From an uncultured Bacteroidales bacterium (GTDB lineage: Bacteria; Bacteroidota; Bacteroidia; Bacteroidales; UBA11471), in NCBI GenBank assembly GCA_947593515.1, contig CANQDQ010000006.1, forward strand, positions 1 through 64,000: a stretch of 64,000 bases of DNA. Direction: 5' to 3'. The notes under the pieces were generated by a model, which did not search any database, was not told the origin of the DNA, and worked only from the letters and a program-made list of their open reading frames with translations. The stretch's first letter is position 1; each line of letters begins with the position of its first letter. Both the position numbers and the translations under genes were made by a program. Of this stretch, positions 51,289-62,443 are shown one piece after another.

Positions 51289-53895
51289 ATGACCGAAACA
51301 CCGCTGATGAAGCAATACATCGAGATGAAAGCCGTTCACCCCGATGCCATTCTGCTGTTTCGGGTAGGCGACTTTTACGAAACCTTTTCCGACGATGCCA
51401 TTACGGCGTCCGAGATACTGGGCATTACGCTCACCCGTCGGGCGAACGGCGTGGCGCAATACGTCGAACTCGCCGGATTTCCGCATCACGCCCTCGACAC
51501 TTATCTTCCGAAACTCGTGCGGGCAGGCAAGCGGGTGGCTATCTGCGAACAGCTCGAAGACCCCAAACTTACCAAAAAGTTAGTGAAACGCGGTATCACC
51601 GAGTTGGTAACGCCGGGTGTCGCCATCGACGACAACATTCTCGACCACAAGGAAAACAACTTTTTAGCCGGCATACATTTCGGGAAAAACAGCTGCGGCG
51701 TCGCCTTTCTGGACATTTCCACCGGCGAATTTCTGACCGCCGAAGGCAATTACGACTACGTGGACAAACTGTTGGGAAATTTCCAGCCCAAAGAGATTCT
51801 TTTCGAGCGGGGCAAACGGAAAACCTTCGAGGAACATTTCGGCACCCGCTATTTCACCTTTGAACTCGACGACTGGATTTTCACCGAAGAGGCAGCCACC
51901 GAGCGGCTGCTGCGCCATTTCGGCACCAAAAACCTGAAAGGATTCGGCGTGCAGCACCTCCCGCTCGGCATCATCGCCTCAGGCTCGCTGCTACACTACC
52001 TCGACATCACCCAGCACACGCACATCGCGCACATACTTTCGCTCTCCCGCATCGAAGCCGACCGCTACGTGCGCCTCGACAAATTCACCATACGCAGCCT
52101 CGAACTGCTCGGCACGATGAACGAAGGCGGCAAAAGCCTGCTCGACATCATCGACCGTACCGTATCGCCGATGGGGGCGCGGCTGCTGCGGCGGTGGCTC
52201 TCGTTCCCGCTGAAAGAGATACAGCCCATACGCGACCGGCAGGCTGCCGTCGAATACTTCTTCCGCAACCCCGAAGCCAAAGAGCTTATCGACAAACAGC
52301 TGTCGCTCGTCGGCGACCTCGAACGCCTGCTCTCCAAAGTGGCGGCAGGTCGCATCACCCCGCGCGAAACGGTACAGCTGCGGGTATCGCTTGCCGCCAT
52401 AGAGCCGATACGCGACTGCTGCCAGAATGCCGACGAAGAAGTGGTGCAGCGCATCGCAGCGCAACTCAACCCGTGCGCCCTCATACGCGACCGCATCGAA
52501 CGGGAAATTTCGCCCGACGCCCCGACGCTCGTCAATCGCGGCGGCATCATCGCCGCAGGCGTAAACGCCGAACTCGACGAACTGCGCGAAATTTCCTATT
52601 CGGGCAAAGACTATCTGCTGCATCTGCAACAGCAGGAAAGCGAACGCACCGGCATCTCCAGCCTGAAAATCGGCTACAACAACGTATTCGGCTACTACAT
52701 CGAAGTGCGGAACACGCACAAAGACAAGGTGCCCGAAGAGTGGATACGCAAACAGACCCTCGTGGGCGCCGAACGCTATATCACGCAGGAACTGAAAGAC
52801 TACGAGGAGAAAATACTCGGCGCCGAAGAAAAAATCCTGACGCTCGAAACAAAACTCTTCAACGACCTCGTGCAGGCGATTGTCGATTTCATTCCCGCCA
52901 TACAGCTCGATGCCAACCTGCTGGCTCGCCTCGACTGCCTGCTCTCCTTTGCCAAAGCCGCAGAAGAATATCACTACATACGCCCCGATGTAAACGACTC
53001 TTTCACCATCGACATCAAAGAGGGGCGGCACCCCGTCATCGAACGGCAGATGCCGCCGGGCGAAAGTTACATATCGAACAGCGTGATGCTCGACAACGAC
53101 CACCAGCAAATCATCATGATTACGGGTCCGAACATGGCGGGAAAATCGGCGCTGCTGCGGCAAACGGCACTGATTGTCATCATGGCGCAAATCGGGAGTT
53201 TCGTGCCCGCCGAAGCCGCACACATCGGGGTGGTCGATAAGGTATTCACCCGTGTCGGCGCCTCCGACAACATATCGCTCGGCGAATCGACCTTCATGGT
53301 GGAGATGAACGAAGCCGCCGACATACTCAACAACCTTTCCGACCGCAGCCTCGTGCTTTTCGACGAACTGGGTCGCGGCACGAGCACCTACGACGGCATT
53401 TCCATTGCTTGGGCTATCGTCGAATACATACACGAACACCGCCGCGCCCGCGCCAAAACGCTCTTTGCCACGCATTACCACGAATTGAACGAAATGGAAA
53501 AGACTTTCCGCCGCGTCGCCAATTACAATGTGTCGGTAAAGGAGGTGGACAATCGGGTGATTTTCCTGCGCAAACTCGTACGGGGCGGCAGCGAACACAG
53601 CTTCGGCATACATGTGGCAAAACTTGCCGGTATGCCGCAAGCCGTCGTACAACGCGCCGGCGAAATACTGCACCAGCTCGAAAGCGACAACCGCAAAAAC
53701 GGCATCGCCAAGCCGAAGGTCGAACCGAAAGAAACGACGACGCAAGGCGGTGTGCAACTCAGCTTCTTCCAGCTCGACGACCCCATATTGAGTCAGGTGC
53801 GCGACGAAATACTCCACACCGACATCAACAACCTTACCCCCGTCGATGCCCTCAACAAACTCAACGACATTCGCAAAATCATCACCGGAAAATAA
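51289..53895 (+). CDS. mutS: DNA mismatch repair protein MutS
   Basis: 868 residues from [10 protein letters not shown], the usual MutS start; an upstream ATG at 51217 would add 24 residues without homology. The mismatch-reading F-x-E motif is F29-Y-E31 in RVGDFYETF. The connector, lever and clamp domains follow, and the ATPase has [13 protein letters not shown] (Walker A), [12 protein letters not shown] (Walker B) and the ATHYHEL motif. The C-terminal tail includes SFFQLDDP. It initiates mismatch repair with MutL. The U32 gene starts on the next base after the stop. Confidence 0.97.
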   Translation: MTETPLMKQYIEMKAVHPDAILLFRVGDFYETFSDDAITASEILGITLTRRANGVAQYVELAGFPHHALDTYLPKLVRAGKRVAICEQLEDPKLTKKLVKRGITELVTPGVAIDDNILDHKENNFLAGIHFGKNSCGVAFLDISTGEFLTAEGNYDYVDKLLGNFQPKEILFERGKRKTFEEHFGTRYFTFELDDWIFTEEAATERLLRHFGTKNLKGFGVQHLPLGIIASGSLLHYLDITQHTHIAHILSLSRIEADRYVRLDKFTIRSLELLGTMNEGGKSLLDIIDRTVSPMGARLLRRWLSFPLKEIQPIRDRQAAVEYFFRNPEAKELIDKQLSLVGDLERLLSKVAAGRITPRETVQLRVSLAAIEPIRDCCQNADEEVVQRIAAQLNPCALIRDRIEREISPDAPTLVNRGGIIAAGVNAELDELREISYSGKDYLLHLQQQESERTGISSLKIGYNNVFGYYIEVRNTHKDKVPEEWIRKQTLVGAERYITQELKDYEEKILGAEEKILTLETKLFNDLVQAIVDFIPAIQLDANLLARLDCLLSFAKAAEEYHYIRPDVNDSFTIDIKEGRHPVIERQMPPGESYISNSVMLDNDHQQIIMITGPNMAGKSALLRQTALIVIMAQIGSFVPAEAAHIGVVDKVFTRVGASDNISLGESTFMVEMNEAADILNNLSDRSLVLFDELGRGTSTYDGISIAWAIVEYIHEHRRARAKTLFATHYHELNEMEKTFRRVANYNVSVKEVDNRVIFLRKLVRGGSEHSFGIHVAKLAGMPQAVVQRAGEILHQLESDNRKNGIAKPKVEPKETTTQGGVQLSFFQLDDPILSQVRDEILHTDINNLTPVDALNKLNDIRKIITGK

Positions 53896-55158
53896 ATGAA
53901 ACGGTCTGACTTTGAAATCATGGCACCCGTCGGTTCTTACGAATCGCTTGCCGCCGCCATACAAGGCGGTGCCGACTCCATATACTTCGGCATCGAAGGG
54001 CTGAATATGCGCGCCCGCAGCTCCAACAACTTCACCATCGACGACCTGCACGAGATAACCCGCATCTGCCGTGAAAACGGACTGAAAAGCTACCTCACCG
54101 TCAATACGATCATTTACGATAACGACACGGAGCTGCTGCACCGCATCATCGATGCCGCCCGCGATGCCGGACTCTCGGCTGTCATCGCCGGCGACATCGC
54201 CGCCATGTCCTATGCCCGCAGCGTAGGAGTGGAGGTGCACCTCTCTACCCAGCTTAACATCTCCAACACGGAGGCGCTGAAATTCTACGCGCAATTCGCC
54301 GATGTCGTAGTGCTGGCGCGGGAACTCAACCTCGACCAAGTGGCACACATTCATCGGGAAATCGAACGGTTGCACATAACCGGTCCTTCCGGAAAACCGA
54401 TACGCATCGAAATGTTTGCGCACGGCGCCCTCTGCATGGCTGTTTCGGGCAAATGCTACTTGAGCCTCCACGAGCTGAATGCGTCGGCAAACCGCGGCGC
54501 GTGCATGCAGGTGTGCCGGCGTGGCTACACGGTGCGCGACCGCGAAAGCGACATCGAACTCGACGTGGAAAACCAATATATACTCTCGCCGAAAGACCTG
54601 AAAACGATACACTTCATCAACCTGATGATGCAAGCGGGCGTGCGGGTGTTCAAAATCGAGGGGCGCGCCCGCAGTGCGGAATATGTGCGCACGGTGGCGG
54701 AATGCTATCGGGAAGCGATAGAGAGCGTACTCGACCATACGTTCGGCGACGAAAAAATAGCCGATTGGGACAGCCGCCTGAGCAAGGTGTTCAATCGCGG
54801 ATTCTGGAACGGCTACTATATGGGGCAGCGGCTCGGCGAATGGAGCCACACCTACGGCTCGGAAGCCACCCGCGTAAAAGTGTATGTCGCCAAAGGCGTG
54901 AAATATTATTCCCGTCTGGGCGTGGCGGAGTTCGTCATGGAAAGCGGCGAATTGCACGTCGGCGACGAAATCGTCATTACCGGTCCGACCACCGGCGCTA
55001 TCATGACGACGGCAGAGGAGATACGGGTGGATTTGAAGCCCGTCGCCAAAACCGTCAAGGGAGAACATTTTTCCATAAAACTCGACCAGAAAATACGTCC
55101 GTCGGACAAACTCTACAAATGGGAGAAAAATACGAAAGCGGAAAATCCGAAAAATTGA
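53896..55158 (+). CDS. U32 family protein (TrhP/YegQ-like, tRNA 5-hydroxyuridine synthesis)
   Basis: 420 residues. The U32 signature EMFAHGALCMAVSGKCYLS and the later NRGACMQVCRR provide the conserved Cys set that holds an iron-sulfur cluster in characterised members. The N-terminus is a TIM-barrel-like region (IMAPVGSYESLAAAIQGGADSIYFG). Although classified as peptidase U32, TrhP homologues hydroxylate U34 of tRNA using prephenate. It is encoded 0 bases after mutS and so is co-translated. Confidence 0.9.
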   Translation: MKRSDFEIMAPVGSYESLAAAIQGGADSIYFGIEGLNMRARSSNNFTIDDLHEITRICRENGLKSYLTVNTIIYDNDTELLHRIIDAARDAGLSAVIAGDIAAMSYARSVGVEVHLSTQLNISNTEALKFYAQFADVVVLARELNLDQVAHIHREIERLHITGPSGKPIRIEMFAHGALCMAVSGKCYLSLHELNASANRGACMQVCRRGYTVRDRESDIELDVENQYILSPKDLKTIHFINLMMQAGVRVFKIEGRARSAEYVRTVAECYREAIESVLDHTFGDEKIADWDSRLSKVFNRGFWNGYYMGQRLGEWSHTYGSEATRVKVYVAKGVKYYSRLGVAEFVMESGELHVGDEIVITGPTTGAIMTTAEEIRVDLKPVAKTVKGEHFSIKLDQKIRPSDKLYKWEKNTKAENPKN

Positions 55159-55179
55159 TTTCCGTACCGAAGTTTTTTC

Positions 55180-55187
55180 TACTTTTG
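55180..55187 (+). promoter_or_regulatory. -7 element of the TPR/outer-membrane barrel operon
   Basis: TACTTTTG lies 27 bases before the ATG at 55214. Confidence 0.65.
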
Positions 55188-55213
55188 TCCGACAAAGCAA
55201 TTCTTGTGTGAAG

Positions 55214-58200
55214 ATGAAAAAAAGAAACTTATATTTATTCCTTTTCCTTTTGTTTTTTTGCGGAACTCCGCTTCTGTCATCGGCGCAGAAACACATTCGC
55301 ACCGAACAGCCGACCCACACCCGCGAACTGGCAAAACAGATGTACCGCCAGGGCAATTATGCCGGCTGCATCGACCTGATGCGCAGCTACCGCCCTCATG
55401 CCGCCGAGCCTGCCGACAAGGCGGCTGCCGATTACTACATCGCCGCCGCTGCCTATCGCGCCAAAGACCGCGACGCGCTCGCCCTGCTCGAAAGCTATAC
55501 CGTCGCCTATCCCGAAACGCCGCAGTCGGAAGAAATAAAACTCCTCACGGCGCACGCATATTTCGACAAGGGCGATTTCAAAAAGTCCGCCGCTCTGTAT
55601 AACGCTATCGACCTCGACCGCCTTACACCCGACCAACAAGCCGATTTGCTGCTACACTTGGGCATCGCCTATACGCATCTCGGCAAAAACGATGATGCCG
55701 AGCGCTGTTTCGGCGCCGTCATCGCCGTAGGCGGCGAAAAGAAAAATGCCGCGCTCTACCGCAATGCCTATCTGCATTATGTCGAAAAAGAGTATGAAAA
55801 GGCAGGAGAGGGGTTTGCCTATCTGCTCGACGACAAAGAATTTGCACAGCCGTCGTCGGCATTTCTTACGCAATCGTACTTTGCCCGAAACGAATACAAA
55901 AAAGCCATCGACGAGGGAAACCGCTATTTGCAAACCTATCCGAAAGACAGCGTGTATTATGAAATAACGCGTGTCATCGGCGAAAGCCATTTCCGTTCCG
56001 GCAGGCCGAAAGAGGCGGTCGAATATCTTTCCGACTATACCGCCCACACGGCCGCTCCGCTGCGCAGCAGCCTCTACACGCTGGGGGTAGCCTGCTATGA
56101 AAGCGGTGCTTGCGAAGACGCCGTTTCCACGTTAGGTCGAGTTACCGACCAGACCGACGCTTTAGCGCAAAATGCCTACCTGTATATCGGACAAAGCTAT
56201 TTGAAGCTAAACGACAAGACCAACGCCCGACTTGCCTTTGAAATGGCATCGCGCTACACGTTCGACCGGAAAGCGCAGGAAACAGCGCTGTACAACTACG
56301 CCATGCTGCTGCATACCGGCACATTCTCGCCATTCGCCGAGTCGGTTACCGTCTTTGAAAAATTCCTCAATCTCTTTCCGACGTCGCGCTATGCAAGCAC
56401 GGTCAGCGACAATCTGGCGGACGTATATCTGACGACCCGCAACTACGAAACGGCATTGCGCTCCATCAACAAAATAAAACGCCCCGACGCCAAAATACTC
56501 AAAGCCAAACAGCGCATTCTCTACCGGCTCGGCACGGAGCGTTTCGCCGACAACGACCTCGACCGCGCCGCCGACTATTTTGCCCAAGCCATACGGGTGG
56601 GCAGCTACGACAAGGAAGCAAAAGCCGACGCCTACCTGTGGCACGGCGAATGCCTTTACCGAAAAGGGAAATACGCCGAAGCGGCGAAAGACGGGATAAA
56701 CTACCTGAACACCGCCGTCCGCAAAAATCCGCAAGCCTATTACAATCTGGGATACGCCTACTTCAAGCAGCACGATTTCACCAACGCGGCACGCCGATTC
56801 GGCGACTACCTCAGTGCCGAACAACAAAGTCCTGCAAATATGCCGCGCATCGCCGACGCCCACACTCGTCGGGCAGACTGCCTGTATGCCCAACGCGACT
56901 TCGTAGGGGCGGAGGCTTATTACGGCAGAGCCGTCGAACTCTGTCCCGCCACCGGCGACTACGCCCTTTACCAAAAAGGCATCATGGCTGGGCTGCAAAA
57001 AAATCCGACCGAAAAGGCGGCAATCATGCAAGAGGTCGTCCGGAAATATCCCGAATCGGATTATGCCGATGATGCCCTGCTCGAAGAGGGCTTGACCCAC
57101 GTCGCCCTTCGGGACGGAAAAGCCGCCGGCTGTTTCCTGCAACTGCTCGACAACTATCCGCAGCAGGAAACCGCACGCAAAGCAGGGCTGCAACTCGGCA
57201 TGGTCTATTACAACAGCCGGCAGCCGCAAAAAGCCATCGACGCCTACAAGCGTGTCATTTCCACCTATCCGGGCAGCGACGAAGCCCGCCTCGCGCTTCA
57301 AGACCTCAAAGCCATTTACATCGAGCAAAACAAGGTCGATGACTACGCCGCCTACCTCAAAACCGTATCGGGCGACGTGAAGACCGAAGTTTCGGAACTC
57401 GACTCGCTCTCGTTCCTCGTTGCCGAGCGAGCATTCCTGAAACAGCCCGACGCCGCGTCTGCCGCCCAACTCGAACAGTATCTCAAAAAATATCCCGCCG
57501 GCGCTTACACGCTGCCGGCACACAATTACCTGTCGCGCTACCACTACGACAAAAAAGCCTACGGCAAAGCCCGCAAGGAACTCGATTACATCTTGAAGCA
57601 GCCGAACAATCCCTATACGGGCGATGCGCTGCTGCGGCTGGCGGACATACAGGAGCACGATAAAGAGTACGCCGAAGCCTTCCGGAGCTATCAAAAGCTC
57701 GAACCGCTCGCTCAAAACAAAGAGGTGCGGCAGACCGCCCGAGTGGGCATGATGCGCACGGCGCAAAAGTGCGGTATGCACAAGGAGGTTATCGCCGTTA
57801 CCGACAAACTGCTGGCAGAACCCTCCTTGTCGCCCGAATGCGCCCGCGATGCCCATACCGCCCGCGCCGAAAGTTTCATGGCGCTCGGCAACACGGCAAA
57901 AGCGGCAGCGGAATGGGAAGTCCTCGCCCAAGACCCGCGCACCGAAATCGGAGCCAAATCGGCATATCTGCTGGCACAATATCACCTCGACAACAACAAC
58001 GACACCGAAGCCGAAGCCGTCGTAACCCGCCTGCTCGAAACCGGCACGTCGCACCAGTATTGGCTGGCGCGCTGTTTCATCGTGCTTTCCGACGTATATG
58101 CCTTGCGTGGCGACTACTTCCAAGCCAAACAATACCTGTTGAGTTTACAGAACAATTACAAAGGCGACGACGACATCGAAAAACTCATAGCCGTCCGTCT

Positions 58201-58249
58201 CCAAAAATTGCAAACCGCCCAAAACAGCACCAATTCCGACAACCGATGA
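55214..58249 (+). CDS. Large periplasmic TPR-repeat protein
   Basis: 1011 residues from the ATG at 55214; the track start is a GTG two codons earlier. A signal peptide (LYLFLFLLFFCGTPLLSSAQ) is followed by tetratricopeptide-type helical pairs along almost the whole length, for example AYFDKGDFKKSAALYNAI, AYFKQHDFTNAARRFGDYL and GDYFQAKQYLLSL. It has no enzyme motif and is a scaffold that holds protein partners. Its stop overlaps the start of the outer-membrane barrel gene as ATGA, implying that the two act together in the cell envelope. Confidence 0.88.
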   Translation: MKKRNLYLFLFLLFFCGTPLLSSAQKHIRTEQPTHTRELAKQMYRQGNYAGCIDLMRSYRPHAAEPADKAAADYYIAAAAYRAKDRDALALLESYTVAYPETPQSEEIKLLTAHAYFDKGDFKKSAALYNAIDLDRLTPDQQADLLLHLGIAYTHLGKNDDAERCFGAVIAVGGEKKNAALYRNAYLHYVEKEYEKAGEGFAYLLDDKEFAQPSSAFLTQSYFARNEYKKAIDEGNRYLQTYPKDSVYYEITRVIGESHFRSGRPKEAVEYLSDYTAHTAAPLRSSLYTLGVACYESGACEDAVSTLGRVTDQTDALAQNAYLYIGQSYLKLNDKTNARLAFEMASRYTFDRKAQETALYNYAMLLHTGTFSPFAESVTVFEKFLNLFPTSRYASTVSDNLADVYLTTRNYETALRSINKIKRPDAKILKAKQRILYRLGTERFADNDLDRAADYFAQAIRVGSYDKEAKADAYLWHGECLYRKGKYAEAAKDGINYLNTAVRKNPQAYYNLGYAYFKQHDFTNAARRFGDYLSAEQQSPANMPRIADAHTRRADCLYAQRDFVGAEAYYGRAVELCPATGDYALYQKGIMAGLQKNPTEKAAIMQEVVRKYPESDYADDALLEEGLTHVALRDGKAAGCFLQLLDNYPQQETARKAGLQLGMVYYNSRQPQKAIDAYKRVISTYPGSDEARLALQDLKAIYIEQNKVDDYAAYLKTVSGDVKTEVSELDSLSFLVAERAFLKQPDAASAAQLEQYLKKYPAGAYTLPAHNYLSRYHYDKKAYGKARKELDYILKQPNNPYTGDALLRLADIQEHDKEYAEAFRSYQKLEPLAQNKEVRQTARVGMMRTAQKCGMHKEVIAVTDKLLAEPSLSPECARDAHTARAESFMALGNTAKAAAEWEVLAQDPRTEIGAKSAYLLAQYHLDNNNDTEAEAVVTRLLETGTSHQYWLARCFIVLSDVYALRGDYFQAKQYLLSLQNNYKGDDDIEKLIAVRLQKLQTAQNSTNSDNR

Positions 58250-59988
58250 AACGATATATTCCCATACTGCTTTTCCTCGCCGTATATGCTGCGGCAGACG
58301 CCCAGCAGAAAAACGACGACCCGCTGCGGCGCGAAGTCGTTATCGAAAAAGAGTTCACCCCGATTGTGCGCGATGCGTCAAAAATCAACTCCATACCCGA
58401 ATTGGAAGTTTCGGCTTCGACGCACCCCGACACCCGATACGCCGATTGGAACACCCCTTATAACACCGGCAACGCACTTACCCCGCTTTCGGCGGGCGAC
58501 AACGGCGCCGAAGTACCGGACAGGCAGCACGGCTATGCCCGCTTCGTTATCGGCAACTACCTGAACATAAACGCCAACGCCGGCGTGCGCATCGTCGATA
58601 CCCAAAAAGACAGACTGCTGCTGTGGTACGGGCACAACTCCTGCAACGCACATCTTTCTTTTCTCGAAAAAGAAGGAAAGACGTGGCAGCGCCGCAACGA
58701 CAACAAACTGCGCCTGAAATACACGCACGATTTCACAAAAGGTCGCTGGAACTTCGACGCCGACTACCGCTACAATACCTTTAACTACTATGGCATGCCG
58801 CTGAACGATATTCCCTCGAGGGTATCGGGAAGCAACCAGCAAACCGTACAGCAATACGGATTTACAACCTCTTTCCTCTCGGCGCCGGACAAAACATTCA
58901 ACTACACCATCGAAGCCGCCTACCACGGCTACAACAACGATTTGGGTCTGTACTACGGCGAGCGCGGCGGCATCGAAAATCATGTTACCGTAGCATTCGA
59001 CGGAAACGTCGCGATAAACGACCGCCACAAAGCGGGCATCGCCCTAAGTATGGATAACCTGCACTACAACCGGTGTCAAACACAACCGATTGCCGACGAC
59101 CCTGCTCTTGAAGGAGAGAAAAACACCCACACGATCATCGGCTTGGAACCCTATTTCGCCATCGAAAAAGAGGCGCTCCGATTCAAAGCGGGAGTATCGA
59201 TAGACTTTTCTTTCAATTACGGTACCATATTCCGTATTGCGCCCGACGTGAAATTCGAGTGGCATTTCGACAAAGCCGGCGTGCTCTACACCGAACTCAC
59301 CGGCGGAAAAAGCCTCAACACGTGGCGCCGCATGAGTGCGCTGACGGAGTATATCGACCCGACAACCATTCTGCCCGACACCTATACCCCAGCCGACTTC
59401 ACGCTCGGATTCCGCTCCTCCGTCCTCAAAAAATTTCATTTTGCTCTCTACGGCGGTATAAAATATTGTGTCGATGCCCTTTTCGACTGCCGAATGGAAC
59501 ATCTCGATGTCTCCGCATCTTCTACGATGGCAACCCGCAGCGTCATCGGCTTCTACTCCGACGACGCCTACGCATGGAAAGTCGGTGCCGAAATGCAGTA
59601 CTCCCTGCTGGATATTCTCACCGCCCGGCTGGCATGGGAGCACAACGAATGGCGCAGCGACGGGGCGCGAATACGCTTTTCGCAGCCGCGCGACGAGTGG
59701 AACGTCGATGTTACTGTTACCCCCATAAAACCGCTCGACATAAAAGCAGGGTTCTACTATGCCGGCGGCTTGGGCTATGTAAATCAATCGTGGGGAAACA
59801 TCGTCTACGATGAAGCAGGCGCCCTGCCCAACATCGCCAATCTCGATCTCGGCGCCACGTACCGGCTTAACAAAATGATACATTTTTCGCTGCAATTCAA
59901 TAATCTGCTTTCGCGAAAGTATGATTTATTTTATGGAATGCCGGCGCAACGCTTTCATTTTCTGGTAGGTATGGGCATCGTTTTCTAA
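58246..59988 (+). CDS. Outer-membrane beta-barrel protein (TonB-receptor-like, no plug)
   Basis: 580 residues from the ATG at 58246; the track extension of 159 codons upstream overlaps the TPR gene and is spurious. It has signal peptide ILLFLAVYAAADAQ, then REVVIEKEFTPIVRDASKINSIPEL, a block seen in Bacteroidetes barrel proteins. Amphipathic strands with alternating aromatics follow to the terminal strand, ending in Phe (HFLVGMGIVF), which suits BAM recognition. No TonB box or plug domain was seen, so it is probably a plain barrel. Coupled to the TPR gene by ATGA. Confidence 0.8.
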   Translation: MKRYIPILLFLAVYAAADAQQKNDDPLRREVVIEKEFTPIVRDASKINSIPELEVSASTHPDTRYADWNTPYNTGNALTPLSAGDNGAEVPDRQHGYARFVIGNYLNINANAGVRIVDTQKDRLLLWYGHNSCNAHLSFLEKEGKTWQRRNDNKLRLKYTHDFTKGRWNFDADYRYNTFNYYGMPLNDIPSRVSGSNQQTVQQYGFTTSFLSAPDKTFNYTIEAAYHGYNNDLGLYYGERGGIENHVTVAFDGNVAINDRHKAGIALSMDNLHYNRCQTQPIADDPALEGEKNTHTIIGLEPYFAIEKEALRFKAGVSIDFSFNYGTIFRIAPDVKFEWHFDKAGVLYTELTGGKSLNTWRRMSALTEYIDPTTILPDTYTPADFTLGFRSSVLKKFHFALYGGIKYCVDALFDCRMEHLDVSASSTMATRSVIGFYSDDAYAWKVGAEMQYSLLDILTARLAWEHNEWRSDGARIRFSQPRDEWNVDVTVTPIKPLDIKAGFYYAGGLGYVNQSWGNIVYDEAGALPNIANLDLGATYRLNKMIHFSLQFNNLLSRKYDLFYGMPAQRFHFLVGMGIVF

Positions 59989-60050
59989 CCGTTTCACGGC
60001 AAAAAATTTTTTTAACGGTTAAATATCGGATTTTCAAACGCATTTTTTTC

Positions 60051-60058
60051 TACTTTTG
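60051..60058 (+). promoter_or_regulatory. -7 element of topA
   Basis: TACTTTTGC lies 29 bases before the topA ATG. An inverted repeat taaccgtt/aacggtta (59986-60021) just upstream may close the previous transcript. Confidence 0.65.
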
Positions 60059-60087
60059 CAGGCGGAAAATTAAATTCGCGAGAGAAG

Positions 60088-62424
60088 ATGTCGAAAAATT
60101 TAGTCATAGTAGAGTCCCCTGCGAAAGCAAGAACCATAGAAAAATTCTTAGGGAGCGATTATAAAGTATTGTCGAGTTACGGTCATATACGCGACCTGAA
60201 AAAAAGAGATTTCAGTATCGACATAAACCACAACTTCACCCCGCTGTACGAAGTCCCCGAAGACAAGCTGAAAATCGTCGATACCCTGAGAAAGGAGGCG
60301 GACAAAGCCGACGTCGTATGGCTCGCGTCCGATGAAGACCGCGAAGGAGAAGCCATAGCATGGCACCTGTACGAGGTGCTGCACCTGACGCCCGAAAAGA
60401 CCCGCCGCATCGTCTTCCACGAAATTACGAAGACGGCGATACTCCACGCCATCGAAAATCCGCGCGACATCGACCTCGACCGCGTAAACGCCCAACAGGC
60501 TCGACGCATTCTCGACCGCATCGTCGGGTTTGAATTGTCGCCCGTCCTTTGGAAAAAGGTGAAACCCGCGCTCTCCGCCGGTCGCGTGCAATCGGTTGCC
60601 GTGCGCCTCATCGTCGAACGGGAGCGGGAAATCGAACAGTTCCGCAGCGAAGCCTCCTACCGCGTCGTCGCCACCTTTATCATACCCACCGACAGCGGTG
60701 CCGTAGAAATGAAAGCCGAGCTCAACAACCGACTCAAAACCAAAGAAGAGGCGCTCGCCCTGCTCGACGCCTGCAAAGATGCGACGTTCACGATAGAAGA
60801 CATACAGGTGAAGCCCGCCCGCAAATCGCCCGCGCCGCCTTTCACCACCTCCACCCTGCAACAGGAGGCATCGCGCAAACTCGGACTCTCCGTAGCGCAA
60901 ACCATGATTATCGCGCAGCGGCTGTACGAATCGGGATTCATCACCTACATGCGTACCGACTCCGTCAATCTCTCGTCCCTCGCCCTGAATACCTCCAAAA
61001 CGGAAATTCTGGCAAACTGGGGAGAGGCATACCTCAAAACACGCAACTACCAGACGAAAACCAAAGGGGCGCAGGAAGCCCACGAGGCGATACGTCCGAC
61101 CTATATCAACCACCACGACATCGAGGCGCCCGCATCGGAAAAGAGACTCTACGACCTCGTGTGGAAACGCACCATCGCCTCGCAGATGAGCGATGCCGAG
61201 ATAGAAAAGACAACCGCCACGATCGGCATATCGGGACGACCCGAAAAATTCGTCGCCACCGGCGAAGTAGTGAAATTCGACGGATTCCTGCACGTCTATT
61301 ACGAATCGAGCGACGACGATGCCGAGAACGGCGAAAACAACGGGAAAATGCTGCCCCCGCTCAAAGCAGGAGCCAAACTCATAACGAGTGAAATAGAGGC
61401 AACCGAGCGTTTCTCGCAGCGCCCGCCGCGTTACACGGAGGCATCGCTCGTGCACAAGCTCGAAGAGCTGGGCATCGGACGCCCCTCGACCTATGCCCCG
61501 ACCATATCCACCATACAGCAGCGCAACTATGTGGAGCGCGGCGACCGTCCGGGCACGGAACGCACTTACAACACGCTGCTGCTGAAAAAGGGAAAAATCA
61601 CCGACAAAAACAAAACCGAAACCGTCGGTGCGGAAAAGAGCAAACTGCTGCCCACCGACATCGGCATTGTCGTAAACGACTTCCTGACCGAGCATTTCCC
61701 CGACATTCTCAACTACAATTTCACCGCGCAAATCGAAGAAGAATTCGATAAAGTGGCAGAAGGCAAACTCGTGTGGAACAATACGCTGCACGAATTTTAC
61801 AAACTTTTCCACCCCGCTGTCGAAGATGCCACGTCGCAGCGCCTCGACCATCGGGTGGGAGAGCGCATCATCGGCACCGACCCCAAGAGCGGTCGTCCCG
61901 TGTCGGTAAAAATAGGGCGCTTCGGTCCGCTGGTGCAAATCGGCTCGCCCGAAGACAAAGAAAAACCGCTTTTCTCCTCGTTGCAGAAAGGGCAGTCCAT
62001 CAATACCATTACGCTCGAAGAAGCATTGAAACTCTTTGAACTGCCCCGCACATTAGGTGAACTCGACGGCGATGCCGTAACGGTTTCGACCGGACGGTTC
62101 GGTCCGTACATACGCCACAACAACAAATACATCTCCCTGCCCAAAGAGTACGAACCGCAAACCGTAACGTACGAAGAGGCGGTGGAAGTAATCCGAAAAA
62201 AACAAGCGGAAGAAAAACAGCGCCTTATCAAAAGTTTCGACGACGGCAGCGGCATCGAAATTCTGAACGGACGATTCGGTCCGTACATCAGTTGCAACGG
62301 CAAGAATTACAAAATCCCGAAAAGCGCCTCTCCCGAGAATCTCACGAGCGAGGATTGCCGGAAAATCATCGAAAACGAAACGATGCCCAAGCCGGCGCGC
62401 CGCCGTCGTTTTCCGAGAAAATAA
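60088..62424 (+). CDS. topA: DNA topoisomerase I
   Basis: 778 residues. The TOPRIM domain has VIVESPAKARTIEKFLG and ASDEDREGEAIAWHL with the acidic metal triad. The active-site Tyr is in SGFITYMRTDS. The C-terminal third lacks the Cys4 zinc ribbons of E. coli TopA and instead has repeated GRFGPYI blocks (IGRFGPLVQ, TGRFGPYIR, NGRFGPYIS), the C-terminal domain seen in Bacteroidetes and actinobacterial enzymes. The tail is basic (PARRRRFPRK). It relaxes negative supercoils. Confidence 0.97.
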   Translation: MSKNLVIVESPAKARTIEKFLGSDYKVLSSYGHIRDLKKRDFSIDINHNFTPLYEVPEDKLKIVDTLRKEADKADVVWLASDEDREGEAIAWHLYEVLHLTPEKTRRIVFHEITKTAILHAIENPRDIDLDRVNAQQARRILDRIVGFELSPVLWKKVKPALSAGRVQSVAVRLIVEREREIEQFRSEASYRVVATFIIPTDSGAVEMKAELNNRLKTKEEALALLDACKDATFTIEDIQVKPARKSPAPPFTTSTLQQEASRKLGLSVAQTMIIAQRLYESGFITYMRTDSVNLSSLALNTSKTEILANWGEAYLKTRNYQTKTKGAQEAHEAIRPTYINHHDIEAPASEKRLYDLVWKRTIASQMSDAEIEKTTATIGISGRPEKFVATGEVVKFDGFLHVYYESSDDDAENGENNGKMLPPLKAGAKLITSEIEATERFSQRPPRYTEASLVHKLEELGIGRPSTYAPTISTIQQRNYVERGDRPGTERTYNTLLLKKGKITDKNKTETVGAEKSKLLPTDIGIVVNDFLTEHFPDILNYNFTAQIEEEFDKVAEGKLVWNNTLHEFYKLFHPAVEDATSQRLDHRVGERIIGTDPKSGRPVSVKIGRFGPLVQIGSPEDKEKPLFSSLQKGQSINTITLEEALKLFELPRTLGELDGDAVTVSTGRFGPYIRHNNKYISLPKEYEPQTVTYEEAVEVIRKKQAEEKQRLIKSFDDGSGIEILNGRFGPYISCNGKNYKIPKSASPENLTSEDCRKIIENETMPKPARRRRFPRK

Positions 62425-62443
62425 AACATTTCCCTGTTTAGGG

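Noticed and set aside
51991-55356. 1121-codon antisense ORF across mutS and the U32 gene
   Set aside because: It shares codon register with both sense genes, so it is open simply because TTA, CTA and TCA codons are not used there. It has no promoter and no recognisable domain. The same applies to the long antisense frames over topA, the TPR gene and the helicase.
57769-58245. 159-codon N-terminal extension of the outer-membrane barrel gene
   Set aside because: It overlaps the TPR gene in another frame and would bury the signal peptide that starts at 58246.
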